Below, piece after piece: positions 1 to 6,825 of a stretch of 18,101 bases of DNA. This stretch comes from CAYVXT01 sp964455485 (GTDB lineage Bacteria > Patescibacteriota > Minisyncoccia > Phycocordibacterales > WO2-35-19). The stretch covers positions 1 to 18,101 of the forward strand of contig CAYVXT010000027.1 in assembly GCA_964455485.1 (NCBI GenBank). The letters are read 5' to 3'. Numbering within the stretch: the first letter of the stretch is position 1; each line of letters begins with the position of its first letter. A program made the position numbers and the translations under genes. The notes beneath the pieces are model-generated. The model worked only from the letters and a program-made list of their open reading frames with translations. It did no database searches and was not told the DNA's origin.

Positions 1-713
1 ACTAATAATAGTCGGCCTTTGCCCATTTCATTTCTTACTCTGTCAAAAGCCCGCATCACTAACGGCAAATTTTTATAAGTTACAAACCTCCCCGCAAATA
101 TTACTTGAGGGTTAGTACTTAGTTCGGGGTTAGCATTTTCCTTTCTAAAAACTGGGTTTTTAACAATGCGTATTTTTTCAAATGACAACCCATAGTGTTC
201 ATTATAAAAATCCTTCCAGAATTGATTGTAAAATACTACAACATCAGCACTATTTACCAACCACTTTATAATTCTATATAAAATCGGCTTATCTTCCTTA
301 TACAAATTTAGTTTGTAATAAGTGGTAATTGGCATAACCCTTCTGCCCATTTCTGCTTCTCTTTCCCAAATTGGGTCTCCACCTATTCGTATAATAAAAT
401 ATTTGTTTGCAATATAAGCAGCCAGACGTGCAGGCACTCCTGCGGCAGTCGGGTCAAATGCATATACTATTTTAGATTGGATTGCATAGATCGTCGCATA
501 CCACATATATAATACCCACTGTATGATTTTATGGTGAGATCGCGAAACCCTAACTATTTTAAAGTCGAACTTCTTGTTTTCAGGATCATCTCCATAAGCC
601 AAGACTATAGGATCAAATCCTTCCGATTTTAGGCGTTCCGCAATTTTTCTCACATGTATAGCTGGACCCCCAACGTCTGGATAAAAAATCCCGGTTGCAA
701 GTAGTATTTTCAT
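1..713 (-). CDS. GT4-family glycosyltransferase, partial (C-terminus beyond left edge)
   Basis: The frame is open from an ATG at 713 to the window edge, giving the first 237 codons with no stop. The protein begins MKILLATGIFYPDVGGPAIH, the classic N-terminus of a GT-B fold GT4 glycosyltransferase: a beta strand followed by a glycine-rich loop. Around residues 198-215 the linker and the start of the C-terminal donor-binding domain appear (KNPVF, then VIFAGRFVTYKNLPLVMRAF). The E-x7-E motif would lie outside the window. From the family, it should move a sugar from a nucleotide-sugar donor onto a lipid-linked or surface glycan at the inner membrane face. Acceptor and sugar cannot be read from the sequence. 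It is divergent from the dehydrogenase starting at 768 across a 54-bp gap and has no visible Shine-Dalgarno sequence. Confidence 0.88.
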   Translation of the reverse strand, partial: MKILLATGIFYPDVGGPAIHVRKIAERLKSEGFDPIVLAYGDDPENKKFDFKIVRVSRSHHKIIQWVLYMWYATIYAIQSKIVYAFDPTAAGVPARLAAYIANKYFIIRIGGDPIWEREAEMGRRVMPITTYYKLNLYKEDKPILYRIIKWLVNSADVVVFYNQFWKDFYNEHYGLSFEKIRIVKNPVFRKENANPELSTNPQVIFAGRFVTYKNLPLVMRAFDRVRNEMGKGRLLL

Positions 714-723
714 ATTGAATAAG

Positions 724-753
724 TTAACTTTTTCTTATATTATCACATATAGT
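724..753 (+). promoter_or_regulatory. Possible promoter for the Gfo/Idh/MocA gene
   Basis: A TTAACT -35-like hexamer at 724-729 and TATAGT at 748-753 are separated by 18 bp, with the start codon 14 nt further on. The 54-bp divergent gap must serve both flanking genes. The match is only moderate in such AT-rich DNA. Confidence 0.3.
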
Positions 754-767
754 AATAACATAAAATT

Positions 768-1649
768 ATGGATTTCAAACACAAAATAGCCCTTGTGGGA
801 GCTGGCAAATGGGGCAAAAAACTTCTTTCAGAGCTCAGCAAATTATCTGAAGTCAAATATGTAGTCAGCACAGGAAACCCCGAGACCATTTCATTTTTAA
901 TGGAAAATTATCCTTCAATACAATCGGTAGCAGAAATTAGTGAAGTATTAGATGATCCTGAAATTGAGGCGGTTTTTGTAGCGACCCCAACAGAAACTCA
1001 CCATAAAATTGCCTGCCAAATCCTTAATTCAGGTAAACATCTTTTTCTAGAAAAACCAGGGGGTAAAAATGTTGACGAGCTACGCGAGATAAACGAGATT
1101 GCCAAATCTAAAGGTTTAACATTTGCTGTTGGATACGAATTTATTCACCATCCAGTTTTAAAAAAAATTGTAGAACTCACGAAAGATACTCAAATTTCAT
1201 TTATAGAAATGGAGTGGTTTAAGTGGGGTACGTTTAAAGACGCAATCCCCGCCCACCTTCTTAGCCACGAAATATCCATTATTAAAAGTTTGATAAAGGA
1301 AAATATTTCACATACAAGCCCTTTGGAGTTAGAAGTGATATCAAAGGGTGATATATACCAAATTCAATTTTCTACCCTTAACACAAAAATAACTTCCTTG
1401 ATAAACCGCGTAAGTCCAGATAAACGTAAAACTGTGACTATGCACACCACAGAAAATAAAACATATATATGGAACAACAACGATCTATTTACGACCGATG
1501 GTGATCAAATGATCAAAATTGAAACGGGCTCTGACTCTCCTGTAAAAATGGAGATTATAGACTTTTTCAATTCAATCGAGGCTAGCAGTAAACCTTATGC
1601 AAATGGGGATTTTTCAATTTCAGTCTTTGAAGCAGTGCAAAATCTATAG
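768..1649 (+). CDS. Gfo/Idh/MocA-family NAD(P)-dependent oxidoreductase
   Basis: This 293-residue protein has an N-terminal Rossmann dinucleotide-binding fold with GAGKWG at residues 11-16, the ATPTETHH segment at 72-79 and the family signature EKP at 95-97 in LFLEKPGGKN. Family members are mostly sugar or inositol dehydrogenases and reductases. Beside glycosyltransferases the likely role is oxidising or reducing a nucleotide sugar or sugar-derived precursor, but the substrate is unknown. It is somewhat shorter than the usual 320-350 residues: the C-terminal helix ending VFEAVQNL stops at a codon shared with the convergent neighbour. The ATG at 768 has no Shine-Dalgarno sequence. The terminal hexamer CTATAG (1644-1649) carries the stop codons of this gene and of the opposite-strand oxidoreductase. 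Confidence 0.85.
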   Translation: MDFKHKIALVGAGKWGKKLLSELSKLSEVKYVVSTGNPETISFLMENYPSIQSVAEISEVLDDPEIEAVFVATPTETHHKIACQILNSGKHLFLEKPGGKNVDELREINEIAKSKGLTFAVGYEFIHHPVLKKIVELTKDTQISFIEMEWFKWGTFKDAIPAHLLSHEISIIKSLIKENISHTSPLELEVISKGDIYQIQFSTLNTKITSLINRVSPDKRKTVTMHTTENKTYIWNNNDLFTTDGDQMIKIETGSDSPVKMEIIDFFNSIEASSKPYANGDFSISVFEAVQNL

Positions 1650-2714
1650 TGACAAACTAAGTGCTTGATCCTTTGCAAGTTCAAGCACTTTATGTGCAGC
1701 CTGAACACAGTTGCCCAATTTTCCAGAGAAAACATTAATTATTTTACCGTTTAATTTTGTGACAATAGTAGGCCGTTCGTCAGTGTGGTCCACTCGAGGC
1801 AAAACCGTCCGAACAGTATACATAGACCCTACATGCTCGGCCTTTTTAAGTTCAGGCATAAAGTAAGAGGCCGACTCTAAAAATTTTTCTATCCTTGATT
1901 GCGGTGGATTTTTTACAATACCCTTATTGAGTAATGGGTGTATATAATCTGGCACTTCTGGAAAAAGCCCGACGTTTGTCATGTGTATTGCATGCACTAC
2001 ATTACCCATAACATGGTACTCGGTGTCAGAGAATGGATCTATGCAAAAAAATGGTCCATCCATTATAACAGCACTTATTCCCTTGAAATTAGGGGGGAGT
2101 TTTAAAACTGGCTTTTCGCACACCTCAAATTGGTATTCACGTTTAGCCTCCGGATACTTATCTAAAATCCAATTTAAATTTGCGTATGTTGAGTTCACAA
2201 CCATCTGATATGCATCTATATCAGAGCTCGAGAATACTCGATTAAATAGTAGATTAACTTTTTTTTGTTTAATTTTATCTTTAACAATATTTTTTAGTTT
2301 TTCTGGGTCAACCAATGTTTCTTCACCTTTTATTACCACTTCAATTAAATCTTTATTTAGGTGTGGCAGCTCTAGCTTTTGATGAGTGAGGCCTGAATCC
2401 TTACAGAATTTTATATAATCCTCACCCGTCACTTTACTATCTCTTTTTGGAATACAATAATAATGATCGTTTTTATCAATTATTGCATCTCCATATTCAT
2501 CTCTGAATAATGGATACGCTTTCCTCGAAGACTCACCGGTTTCCATGCTTCGTGGATAATGATAACCCCTATGAAGCCTGTATTGATTTATACCAGAAGC
2601 TGCTTGGAGCACATCCCCCTCTTTTTCGTATAAATCTACATCAAAACCATTATCAGCAAGCTTTATAGCTATAGTACTTCCAAATATTCCTGCACCGATT
2701 ACTGCAATTTTCAT
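1644..2714 (-). CDS. FAD-dependent oxidoreductase (D-amino-acid oxidase/DAO superfamily)
   Basis: This is a 356-residue protein whose N-terminus MKIAVIGAGIFGSTIAIKLA holds the FAD/ADP-binding GxGxxG at residues 7-12, followed by an acidic residue at the end of the second strand (DLYEKE). The C-terminal segment (KIINVFSGKLGNCVQAAHKV) resembles the second FAD-contact region of DAO-type enzymes. The superfamily oxidises amino or hydroxyl groups. Proteins of this kind occur in polysaccharide clusters, but the substrate cannot be inferred. It is convergent with and overlaps the Gfo/Idh gene by 6 bp. Upstream, a TAATAT hexamer (2721-2726) sits 6 nt before the ATG with no Shine-Dalgarno sequence at the normal distance, so translation may be leaderless. 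Confidence 0.82.
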   Translation of the reverse strand: MKIAVIGAGIFGSTIAIKLADNGFDVDLYEKEGDVLQAASGINQYRLHRGYHYPRSMETGESSRKAYPLFRDEYGDAIIDKNDHYYCIPKRDSKVTGEDYIKFCKDSGLTHQKLELPHLNKDLIEVVIKGEETLVDPEKLKNIVKDKIKQKKVNLLFNRVFSSSDIDAYQMVVNSTYANLNWILDKYPEAKREYQFEVCEKPVLKLPPNFKGISAVIMDGPFFCIDPFSDTEYHVMGNVVHAIHMTNVGLFPEVPDYIHPLLNKGIVKNPPQSRIEKFLESASYFMPELKKAEHVGSMYTVRTVLPRVDHTDERPTIVTKLNGKIINVFSGKLGNCVQAAHKVLELAKDQALSLSL

Positions 2715-2720
2715 GATTTT

Positions 2721-2726
2721 ATATTA
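2721..2726 (-). promoter_or_regulatory. Possible -10 box for the FAD oxidoreductase
   Basis: TAATAT on the minus strand lies 6 nt from the start codon at 2714. No good -35 is visible. It is proposed mainly because the same -10-to-ATG spacing recurs at other first genes in the window. Confidence 0.3.
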
Positions 2727-2750
2727 CAACTTTCCTATATTTTTGCCGTA

Positions 2751-2778
2751 TTGACTTTATGATTTATTAGTGTACAAT
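2751..2778 (+). promoter_or_regulatory. Sigma70-type promoter of the 2795 orphan gene
   Basis: TTGACT (2751-2756) and TACAAT (2773-2778) are separated by 16 bp. Predicted transcription would begin near 2785, giving a leader of about 10 nt that contains a GGGGG run (2786-2790). The gene has two ATGs, 2795 and 2801; the G-run is 4 nt from the first and 10 nt from the second, so the exact start is uncertain. Confidence 0.6.
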
Positions 2779-2794
2779 CAATCGTGGGGGTAAC

Positions 2795-3619
2795 ATGCAA
2801 ATGCAAATAGGAGTTATTTTAAGGTGCTTCGCAAAGAAGCCCGAACTCGTCAAACAACAAACAGAAGAAGTGCTTGGTGCTGTCGACCGGGTACGGAAAG
2901 CGTTACGTCATCGGGATGTGCTAGAGAGGATCGATATCTGGATTCCAGAGAACGACACATTTATCGATTCAGACTGTGGACAGACGGCCGCACACATCCG
3001 CAATTTTCATTCAGCGGTGTTTACAACCCGGATGGACCTTTTTTCTGGACTCATAAACGAAGCTGCTGCTGTACAGCTTGCCCGAGGCTGTAGCCACTCC
3101 TTCGTTCTGTCATCCAGCTGTGCGTCTCTCATCTCAACCGAGAACATGGAGGCAATGCTTGCTCCTTTTGAAAACGGGGCCAAGGCAACTGGGCTTATCC
3201 TTCCAGATCCAAGCTTAGGTGAGTTCATCAGAAAAGGGTGCATAACAAACACCTTTGCCGTATGGGACCTGCTTGACTTCTTTACCGTCGGCGGGATGGA
3301 CTTATCGCTTCGCAATCGCTACAAAGATGAGCGACTGAATGAATACGTTCGAGGGCCGGAAGGACCAATTCCGATCACTGGCCTTGAAATTCCCACCGTT
3401 GCCAGACTCATCGAAGCCCACGGCAAGTGTATTGCACCAGTGTCCCCAATCACTGGAGGAGAATGGTTGAGACCCAACCAAGGAATTGACCCCGAGGGGT
3501 TTGCAAGAGAGGAACGCAAGATGAAATCCAAGGCTGATCGGCACTATGCGATCGCCGCACGCTACGGATTTTCTCTGTCGTACATTGAGTCGGGTGTCAT
3601 GCCTGGCTACCCGAAATAG
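2795..3619 (+). CDS. Uncharacterised 274-aa protein, weakly GT-A-like
   Basis: I do not recognise a named family. The protein has no signal peptide or membrane segment. Several stretches recall the GT-A nucleotide-sugar fold: a first strand (IGVILRCFAKKPELVKQQ), a helix followed by a strand (NEAAAVQLARGCSHSFVLSS) where GT-A enzymes carry the metal-binding DxD, and VGGMDLS, which resembles the acceptor-side GGFD element of GT2 enzymes. In place of DxD it has SSSC, so if it is GT-A-like it may be inactive or divergent. Its codons are visibly richer in G+C than the AT-rich flanking genes. It stands alone on the plus strand between minus-strand genes, with its own sigma70-like promoter and a strong terminator, so it looks like an independently acquired monocistronic unit. 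Confidence 0.75.
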   Translation: MQMQIGVILRCFAKKPELVKQQTEEVLGAVDRVRKALRHRDVLERIDIWIPENDTFIDSDCGQTAAHIRNFHSAVFTTRMDLFSGLINEAAAVQLARGCSHSFVLSSSCASLISTENMEAMLAPFENGAKATGLILPDPSLGEFIRKGCITNTFAVWDLLDFFTVGGMDLSLRNRYKDERLNEYVRGPEGPIPITGLEIPTVARLIEAHGKCIAPVSPITGGEWLRPNQGIDPEGFAREERKMKSKADRHYAIAARYGFSLSYIESGVMPGYPK

Positions 3620-3629
3620 TTCGTACTGG

Positions 3630-3660
3630 TCCGCCTCACATAGGGGCGGATCTATTTTTT
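3630..3660 (+). terminator. Intrinsic terminator after the 2795 gene
   Basis: An 8-bp stem, TCCGCCTC (3630-3637) with GGGGCGGA (3643-3650), closes a 5-nt loop (ACATA). After a short TCTA spacer comes a run of six T (3655-3660). The T-tract serves the plus strand only. The stop codon of the opposite-strand glycosyltransferase (3652) lies between the stem and the T-run. Confidence 0.85.
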
Positions 3661-4806
3661 ATCTGAAATGCTTTCAAACACTTCTTTCATTTTGGAAGAT
3701 ATGAGATTCCAATTATATTTTTCAGTGACCATTTTATAAGCATTTTGTATTATTGTATTTTTAGATGGGTCAGAAGCAACACGCTGTAGAGCGTTTGCTA
3801 TACTTTCAGAATTCTGAGGCTCACATACATAACCAGTAACTCCATCTTCCAAAAAATCAACTATACCTCCTACCCTTGTGGCAACTACGGGTATTTTTGC
3901 TGCCATTGCCTCAATAAATGAATTACCAAACCCTTCCGATAAAGAAGGTCGTGTGAATATATCGCATGCTTTTAAATACTTGGGCATATCTTTATGATCA
4001 ATAAACCCTTTCATAATAACCCTATCCTCTAATTTTAAATTTTTAATTTTTAATTTTAAATTTTCCTCAAGGTATCCTTCACCAAAAACAATAAATTTAA
4101 AATTTGAAGGCAGCTTATGTATTGCTTCGATCACATCTCCAACACCATTTTTTACAACTAACCTAGAGGTTGTTACGACTGCAATGTCATTTTCATTTAA
4201 ACCAAGGCTTTTTCTCATTCCGTTTCTTTCTTCGTTATTTACATCTTGATCAAAACGTTTAATATCAACTCCATTTGGTACGATCTTTACCTCTCTTTTA
4301 TAGCCAAATTGTTTTGCCCTCTGAGCTAAGTATGAACTCAAAACTGTAATTTCGGCAGCGAACTTTATTGCAAGTCTCCAAGACAAGTTTAGAAGACCAA
4401 ACCACCGGTACTTGATATGTGTCTCAGAATCCCCTTCTTGTAATGTTAAAATTATTGGTACCTTATTAAGAGAAAAAATATTTTTAATGTACGCGGCACC
4501 ACTTGCAAAAGTTGCCATCATGCACCAAAAAGCATCATAATTATTCTTTTTTTGAAGATGCCTTGTAAAGAGTGCGCCCTCAAATGGCAAGATTAATTTG
4601 TCAAAAATAGGAATACCTACACCCAACCGATACACTATCACATTGCCAATTTTTTCTTTAAACGCTAGCCTTGCGTCCATTTTGGCTGTAATCAAATGAA
4701 ATTCAATATCAGAAATTCTGTCAGTAATTTCTTTGATCGCCACTTCAGCTCCAGCTACAAATGGATAATAAGAGGTCGAAAATATTAATATCTTTTTAGG
4801 ATTCAT
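3652..4806 (-). CDS. GT4-family glycosyltransferase
   Basis: This 384-residue, apparently complete GT-B enzyme opens with MNPKKILIFSTSYYPFVAGA, the N-terminal acceptor domain with its glycine loop. The linker motif VPNGVD is at 176-181 and the C-terminal donor domain begins near 208. The retaining-GT4 E-x7-E motif is present (E291 and E299 in SEGFGNSFIEA), followed by the usual PVVATRVGGIVDFL and GVTGYV segments. It should act at the cytoplasmic membrane face, adding a sugar to a surface glycan precursor. Residues 248-260 (ENLKLKIKNLKLE) are encoded by an unbroken A/T stretch, 4031-4064, but alignment to the family by eye shows no length change. It follows the ATPase gene by 46 bp on the same strand, yet a possible extended -10 of its own precedes it. 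Confidence 0.9.
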   Translation of the reverse strand: MNPKKILIFSTSYYPFVAGAEVAIKEITDRISDIEFHLITAKMDARLAFKEKIGNVIVYRLGVGIPIFDKLILPFEGALFTRHLQKKNNYDAFWCMMATFASGAAYIKNIFSLNKVPIILTLQEGDSETHIKYRWFGLLNLSWRLAIKFAAEITVLSSYLAQRAKQFGYKREVKIVPNGVDIKRFDQDVNNEERNGMRKSLGLNENDIAVVTTSRLVVKNGVGDVIEAIHKLPSNFKFIVFGEGYLEENLKLKIKNLKLEDRVIMKGFIDHKDMPKYLKACDIFTRPSLSEGFGNSFIEAMAAKIPVVATRVGGIVDFLEDGVTGYVCEPQNSESIANALQRVASDPSKNTIIQNAYKMVTEKYNWNLISSKMKEVFESISDKK

Positions 4807-4814
4807 TGATTAGG

Positions 4815-4823
4815 AATATATCA
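4815..4823 (-). promoter_or_regulatory. Extended -10 promoter for the GT4 gene at 4806
   Basis: On the minus strand TGA-TATATT forms an extended -10 element 8 nt before the ATG. No clear -35 is seen and there is no Shine-Dalgarno sequence, so the predicted transcript starts at or within a base or two of the start codon. Confidence 0.4.
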
Positions 4824-4852
4824 TAGCTTTAAGTATTTTTCCTGCTATATTA

Positions 4853-6709
4853 CTAATCCCCTTTCAAAATTTTTCTTAGGGTTTCTTCGGGTATTTCTTT
4901 TACTTTATTCTGTTTTTCCTCTTTAATAGTAGCTTTTTGTGATTCCATATTTTCAGGTTTTACAGGTTCTTCCTCTTTTTTAGGATTGGTATTAAAACTA
5001 TTATGTGCTTTTTCTGCCTTGGCTCTTTCGAGTGCCTCTTTTAAGGCGTTCATATTTGCGGGCGTTGCCTCCTTTGTTTTCTTGTTCGGTGTTAGTTCTT
5101 TAAGTGATATGGTATTTATATCAGCTTTTTCTACTTTTGGTTGTGCCGGAACGGCTACAACAGGCATGGGCTCTGAAGAAGGTTTCTTTTCTTTCAACGC
5201 AGATGCTAGAGCAGCTGCAAGTACATTATTTCCGAGTTTTTGTTTCTCCTCTTTTGTTTCTTTGGAAACAGGCTCTTCAACTTTTTCCTTTGTTAATTCT
5301 TTAGAAAGTTCTTCTTTAGGTTTTCTATCGACTATTCGATCCTTCGACCTTTCCGCACGTGGCTTGTCTGGTCGCTCATAAGATCTATGTGAATTCATAT
5401 CGCTAGCACTTTGGGCAGATTGTTCGGGCTGCATCCAATCTTTTATATTGTTTTCCACAATCGTTTTTTCTTGAGCATAAGTCTCACGCGATGATTGGAC
5501 GACCTGCTCTTTCAAGGTAATCTCTGGTTTCGGTATAGGGGCCAAAGTTGTAGCGGAAAATGGTTGAGATGCTACGCCATCTATCATAAGTTTTAAGTAA
5601 ATTTGAACGAAACCCAAGTTTACAATATCTTGAGCAGTAAATACTGGGGCAAATTCCTTTTCAAGTACTTCAGCATCATATGAGCCAACTCTAAATGAAA
5701 TCATGGTGCCCACGTTACCAAATACAGCAGCCCTTACCTCCTCAGCCATTTGTTCAATATATTGATGTGTAATATTTAGGGATAGTTTATACTTTCTTGC
5801 CTCCGAAAGAATATCGGCAAAACTTTTATTGGCAAACGATTGAAACTCGTCCACATAAAGATAGAAGTTTGGAAGTTTTTTGAGTTCTTTCTCTGATGAG
5901 TCTGCGCGCGACATTGCCGCCAAATATATTTTGGTCACAAGCATTGATCCGAGCAAGTTTGCATTATTCTCGCCAACCAAACCTTTTGAAAGGTTTACTA
6001 TCAATATCTTTTTGTCATCCATTACCTTTCTTAAGTCAAAGGATGATTTTGACTGACCAATAATGTTTCTTACCAAAGGATTGGAAGTAAATTGACCGAT
6101 TTTGTTTTGGATAGCAGGTGTTGCTTCTTGAGTATATCGATCAGTGTATTTAGCATATTCTTCAGTCCAAAAAGAACGGATGGTTGGATCTTTAACGTGA
6201 GCGACAACTTTGTTTCTATATTCTTTATCAGAATACATTCTATTCACACCAAGTAAGGTTGCCCCAGGATACTCAAGCAGTGCTGCTAGAGTATTTTGTA
6301 ATATGTAAGCCATTCTGGCAGACCAAGCATCAGCCCAAATTTTTTCAAAGGCACTCATTAAACCAGAAACTACAAGGTGTCTGCGATCAGGACCTACATC
6401 CTCCATAACATTAAAAGATACAGGGTGACTAGTATCAAAAGGAGCAAAATAAATTACATCTTTTATTCTGTGTTCAGGTATATATTCCAACAGCAAATCA
6501 GCGGTCTTGCCGTGTGGATCCAAAAACGCCATGCCGTTGCCGTTTTGGATATCTTGAATAGCCATGTTCTCAAGCATGGTTGACTTACCCATTCCAGTTT
6601 TCCCTATGGAATATATATGACGCAGCCGATCAGAATCTTTTATACCAAACTTTACTTTTTTATTTCTGGAATCAGTTTCAGCAAAATAAGTGATGTTATC
6701 ATCATTCAT
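4853..6709 (-). CDS. VirD4/TraG-like (DUF87/HerA-type) P-loop ATPase with long charged tail
   Basis: This 618-residue protein has two parts. Residues 1 to about 395 are a RecA-like ATPase of the FtsK/HerA/VirD4 superclass: Walker A GKTGMGKST at 36-44, the DPHGK motif at 64-68, Walker B NFYLYVDEFQ at 281-290 (D287, E288) and a sensor-like THQY at 314-317. Such ATPases pump DNA or protein substrates, as coupling proteins of type IV secretion do. No relaxase, pilin or VirB gene lies nearby, so conjugation is not supported here. Residues 395-618 are a Lys/Glu/Pro-rich, probably disordered tail ending in a short helix (EETLRKILKGD). No N-terminal membrane segment is visible, unlike classical VirD4, so membrane attachment would need a partner. 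An extended -10 lies directly before the ATG. Confidence 0.85.
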   Translation of the reverse strand: MNDDNITYFAETDSRNKKVKFGIKDSDRLRHIYSIGKTGMGKSTMLENMAIQDIQNGNGMAFLDPHGKTADLLLEYIPEHRIKDVIYFAPFDTSHPVSFNVMEDVGPDRRHLVVSGLMSAFEKIWADAWSARMAYILQNTLAALLEYPGATLLGVNRMYSDKEYRNKVVAHVKDPTIRSFWTEEYAKYTDRYTQEATPAIQNKIGQFTSNPLVRNIIGQSKSSFDLRKVMDDKKILIVNLSKGLVGENNANLLGSMLVTKIYLAAMSRADSSEKELKKLPNFYLYVDEFQSFANKSFADILSEARKYKLSLNITHQYIEQMAEEVRAAVFGNVGTMISFRVGSYDAEVLEKEFAPVFTAQDIVNLGFVQIYLKLMIDGVASQPFSATTLAPIPKPEITLKEQVVQSSRETYAQEKTIVENNIKDWMQPEQSAQSASDMNSHRSYERPDKPRAERSKDRIVDRKPKEELSKELTKEKVEEPVSKETKEEKQKLGNNVLAAALASALKEKKPSSEPMPVVAVPAQPKVEKADINTISLKELTPNKKTKEATPANMNALKEALERAKAEKAHNSFNTNPKKEEEPVKPENMESQKATIKEEKQNKVKEIPEETLRKILKGD

Positions 6710-6716
6710 TACTGAA

Positions 6717-6725
6717 ATTATAACA
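6717..6725 (-). promoter_or_regulatory. Extended -10 promoter of the ATPase gene
   Basis: On the minus strand TGT-TATAAT is a consensus extended -10 ending 7 nt before the ATG at 6709. No Shine-Dalgarno sequence is present. Initiation about 7 nt after the hexamer would place +1 at or next to the A of the start codon. Confidence 0.6.
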
Positions 6726-6738
6726 CAGTCAATTTACC

Positions 6739-6784
6739 TAATTACACTAATTGTGCTAATTATTCTAAAAACTTCTAATTATCA
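6739..6784. repeat. 9-bp-period TAATTNNNC repeat upstream of the ATPase promoter
   Basis: TAATTACAC, TAATTGTGC and TAATTATTC run head to tail from 6739 to 6765, followed by a degenerate 10-nt unit and another TAATTATCA. The array lies in the 116-bp gap between the ATPase promoter and the end of the DUF4015-type gene. It could be a protein-binding array or simple AT-rich drift. Confidence 0.5.
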
Positions 6785-6825
6785 AATTTAGTATTCAATC
6801 TTATTTAGAATACTTATATTATTGG

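Noticed and set aside
4031..4064. All-A/T stretch inside the GT4 gene as an inserted repeat
   Set aside because: The encoded helix (NLKLKIKNLKLE) has the normal length for GT4 enzymes at this place, so it is low-complexity codon use rather than an insertion.
4986..5381. 131-codon plus-strand open frame opposite the ATPase tail
   Set aside because: It is the antisense shadow of the Lys/Glu-rich low-complexity tail; its Ser/Phe-rich translation is what that would produce.
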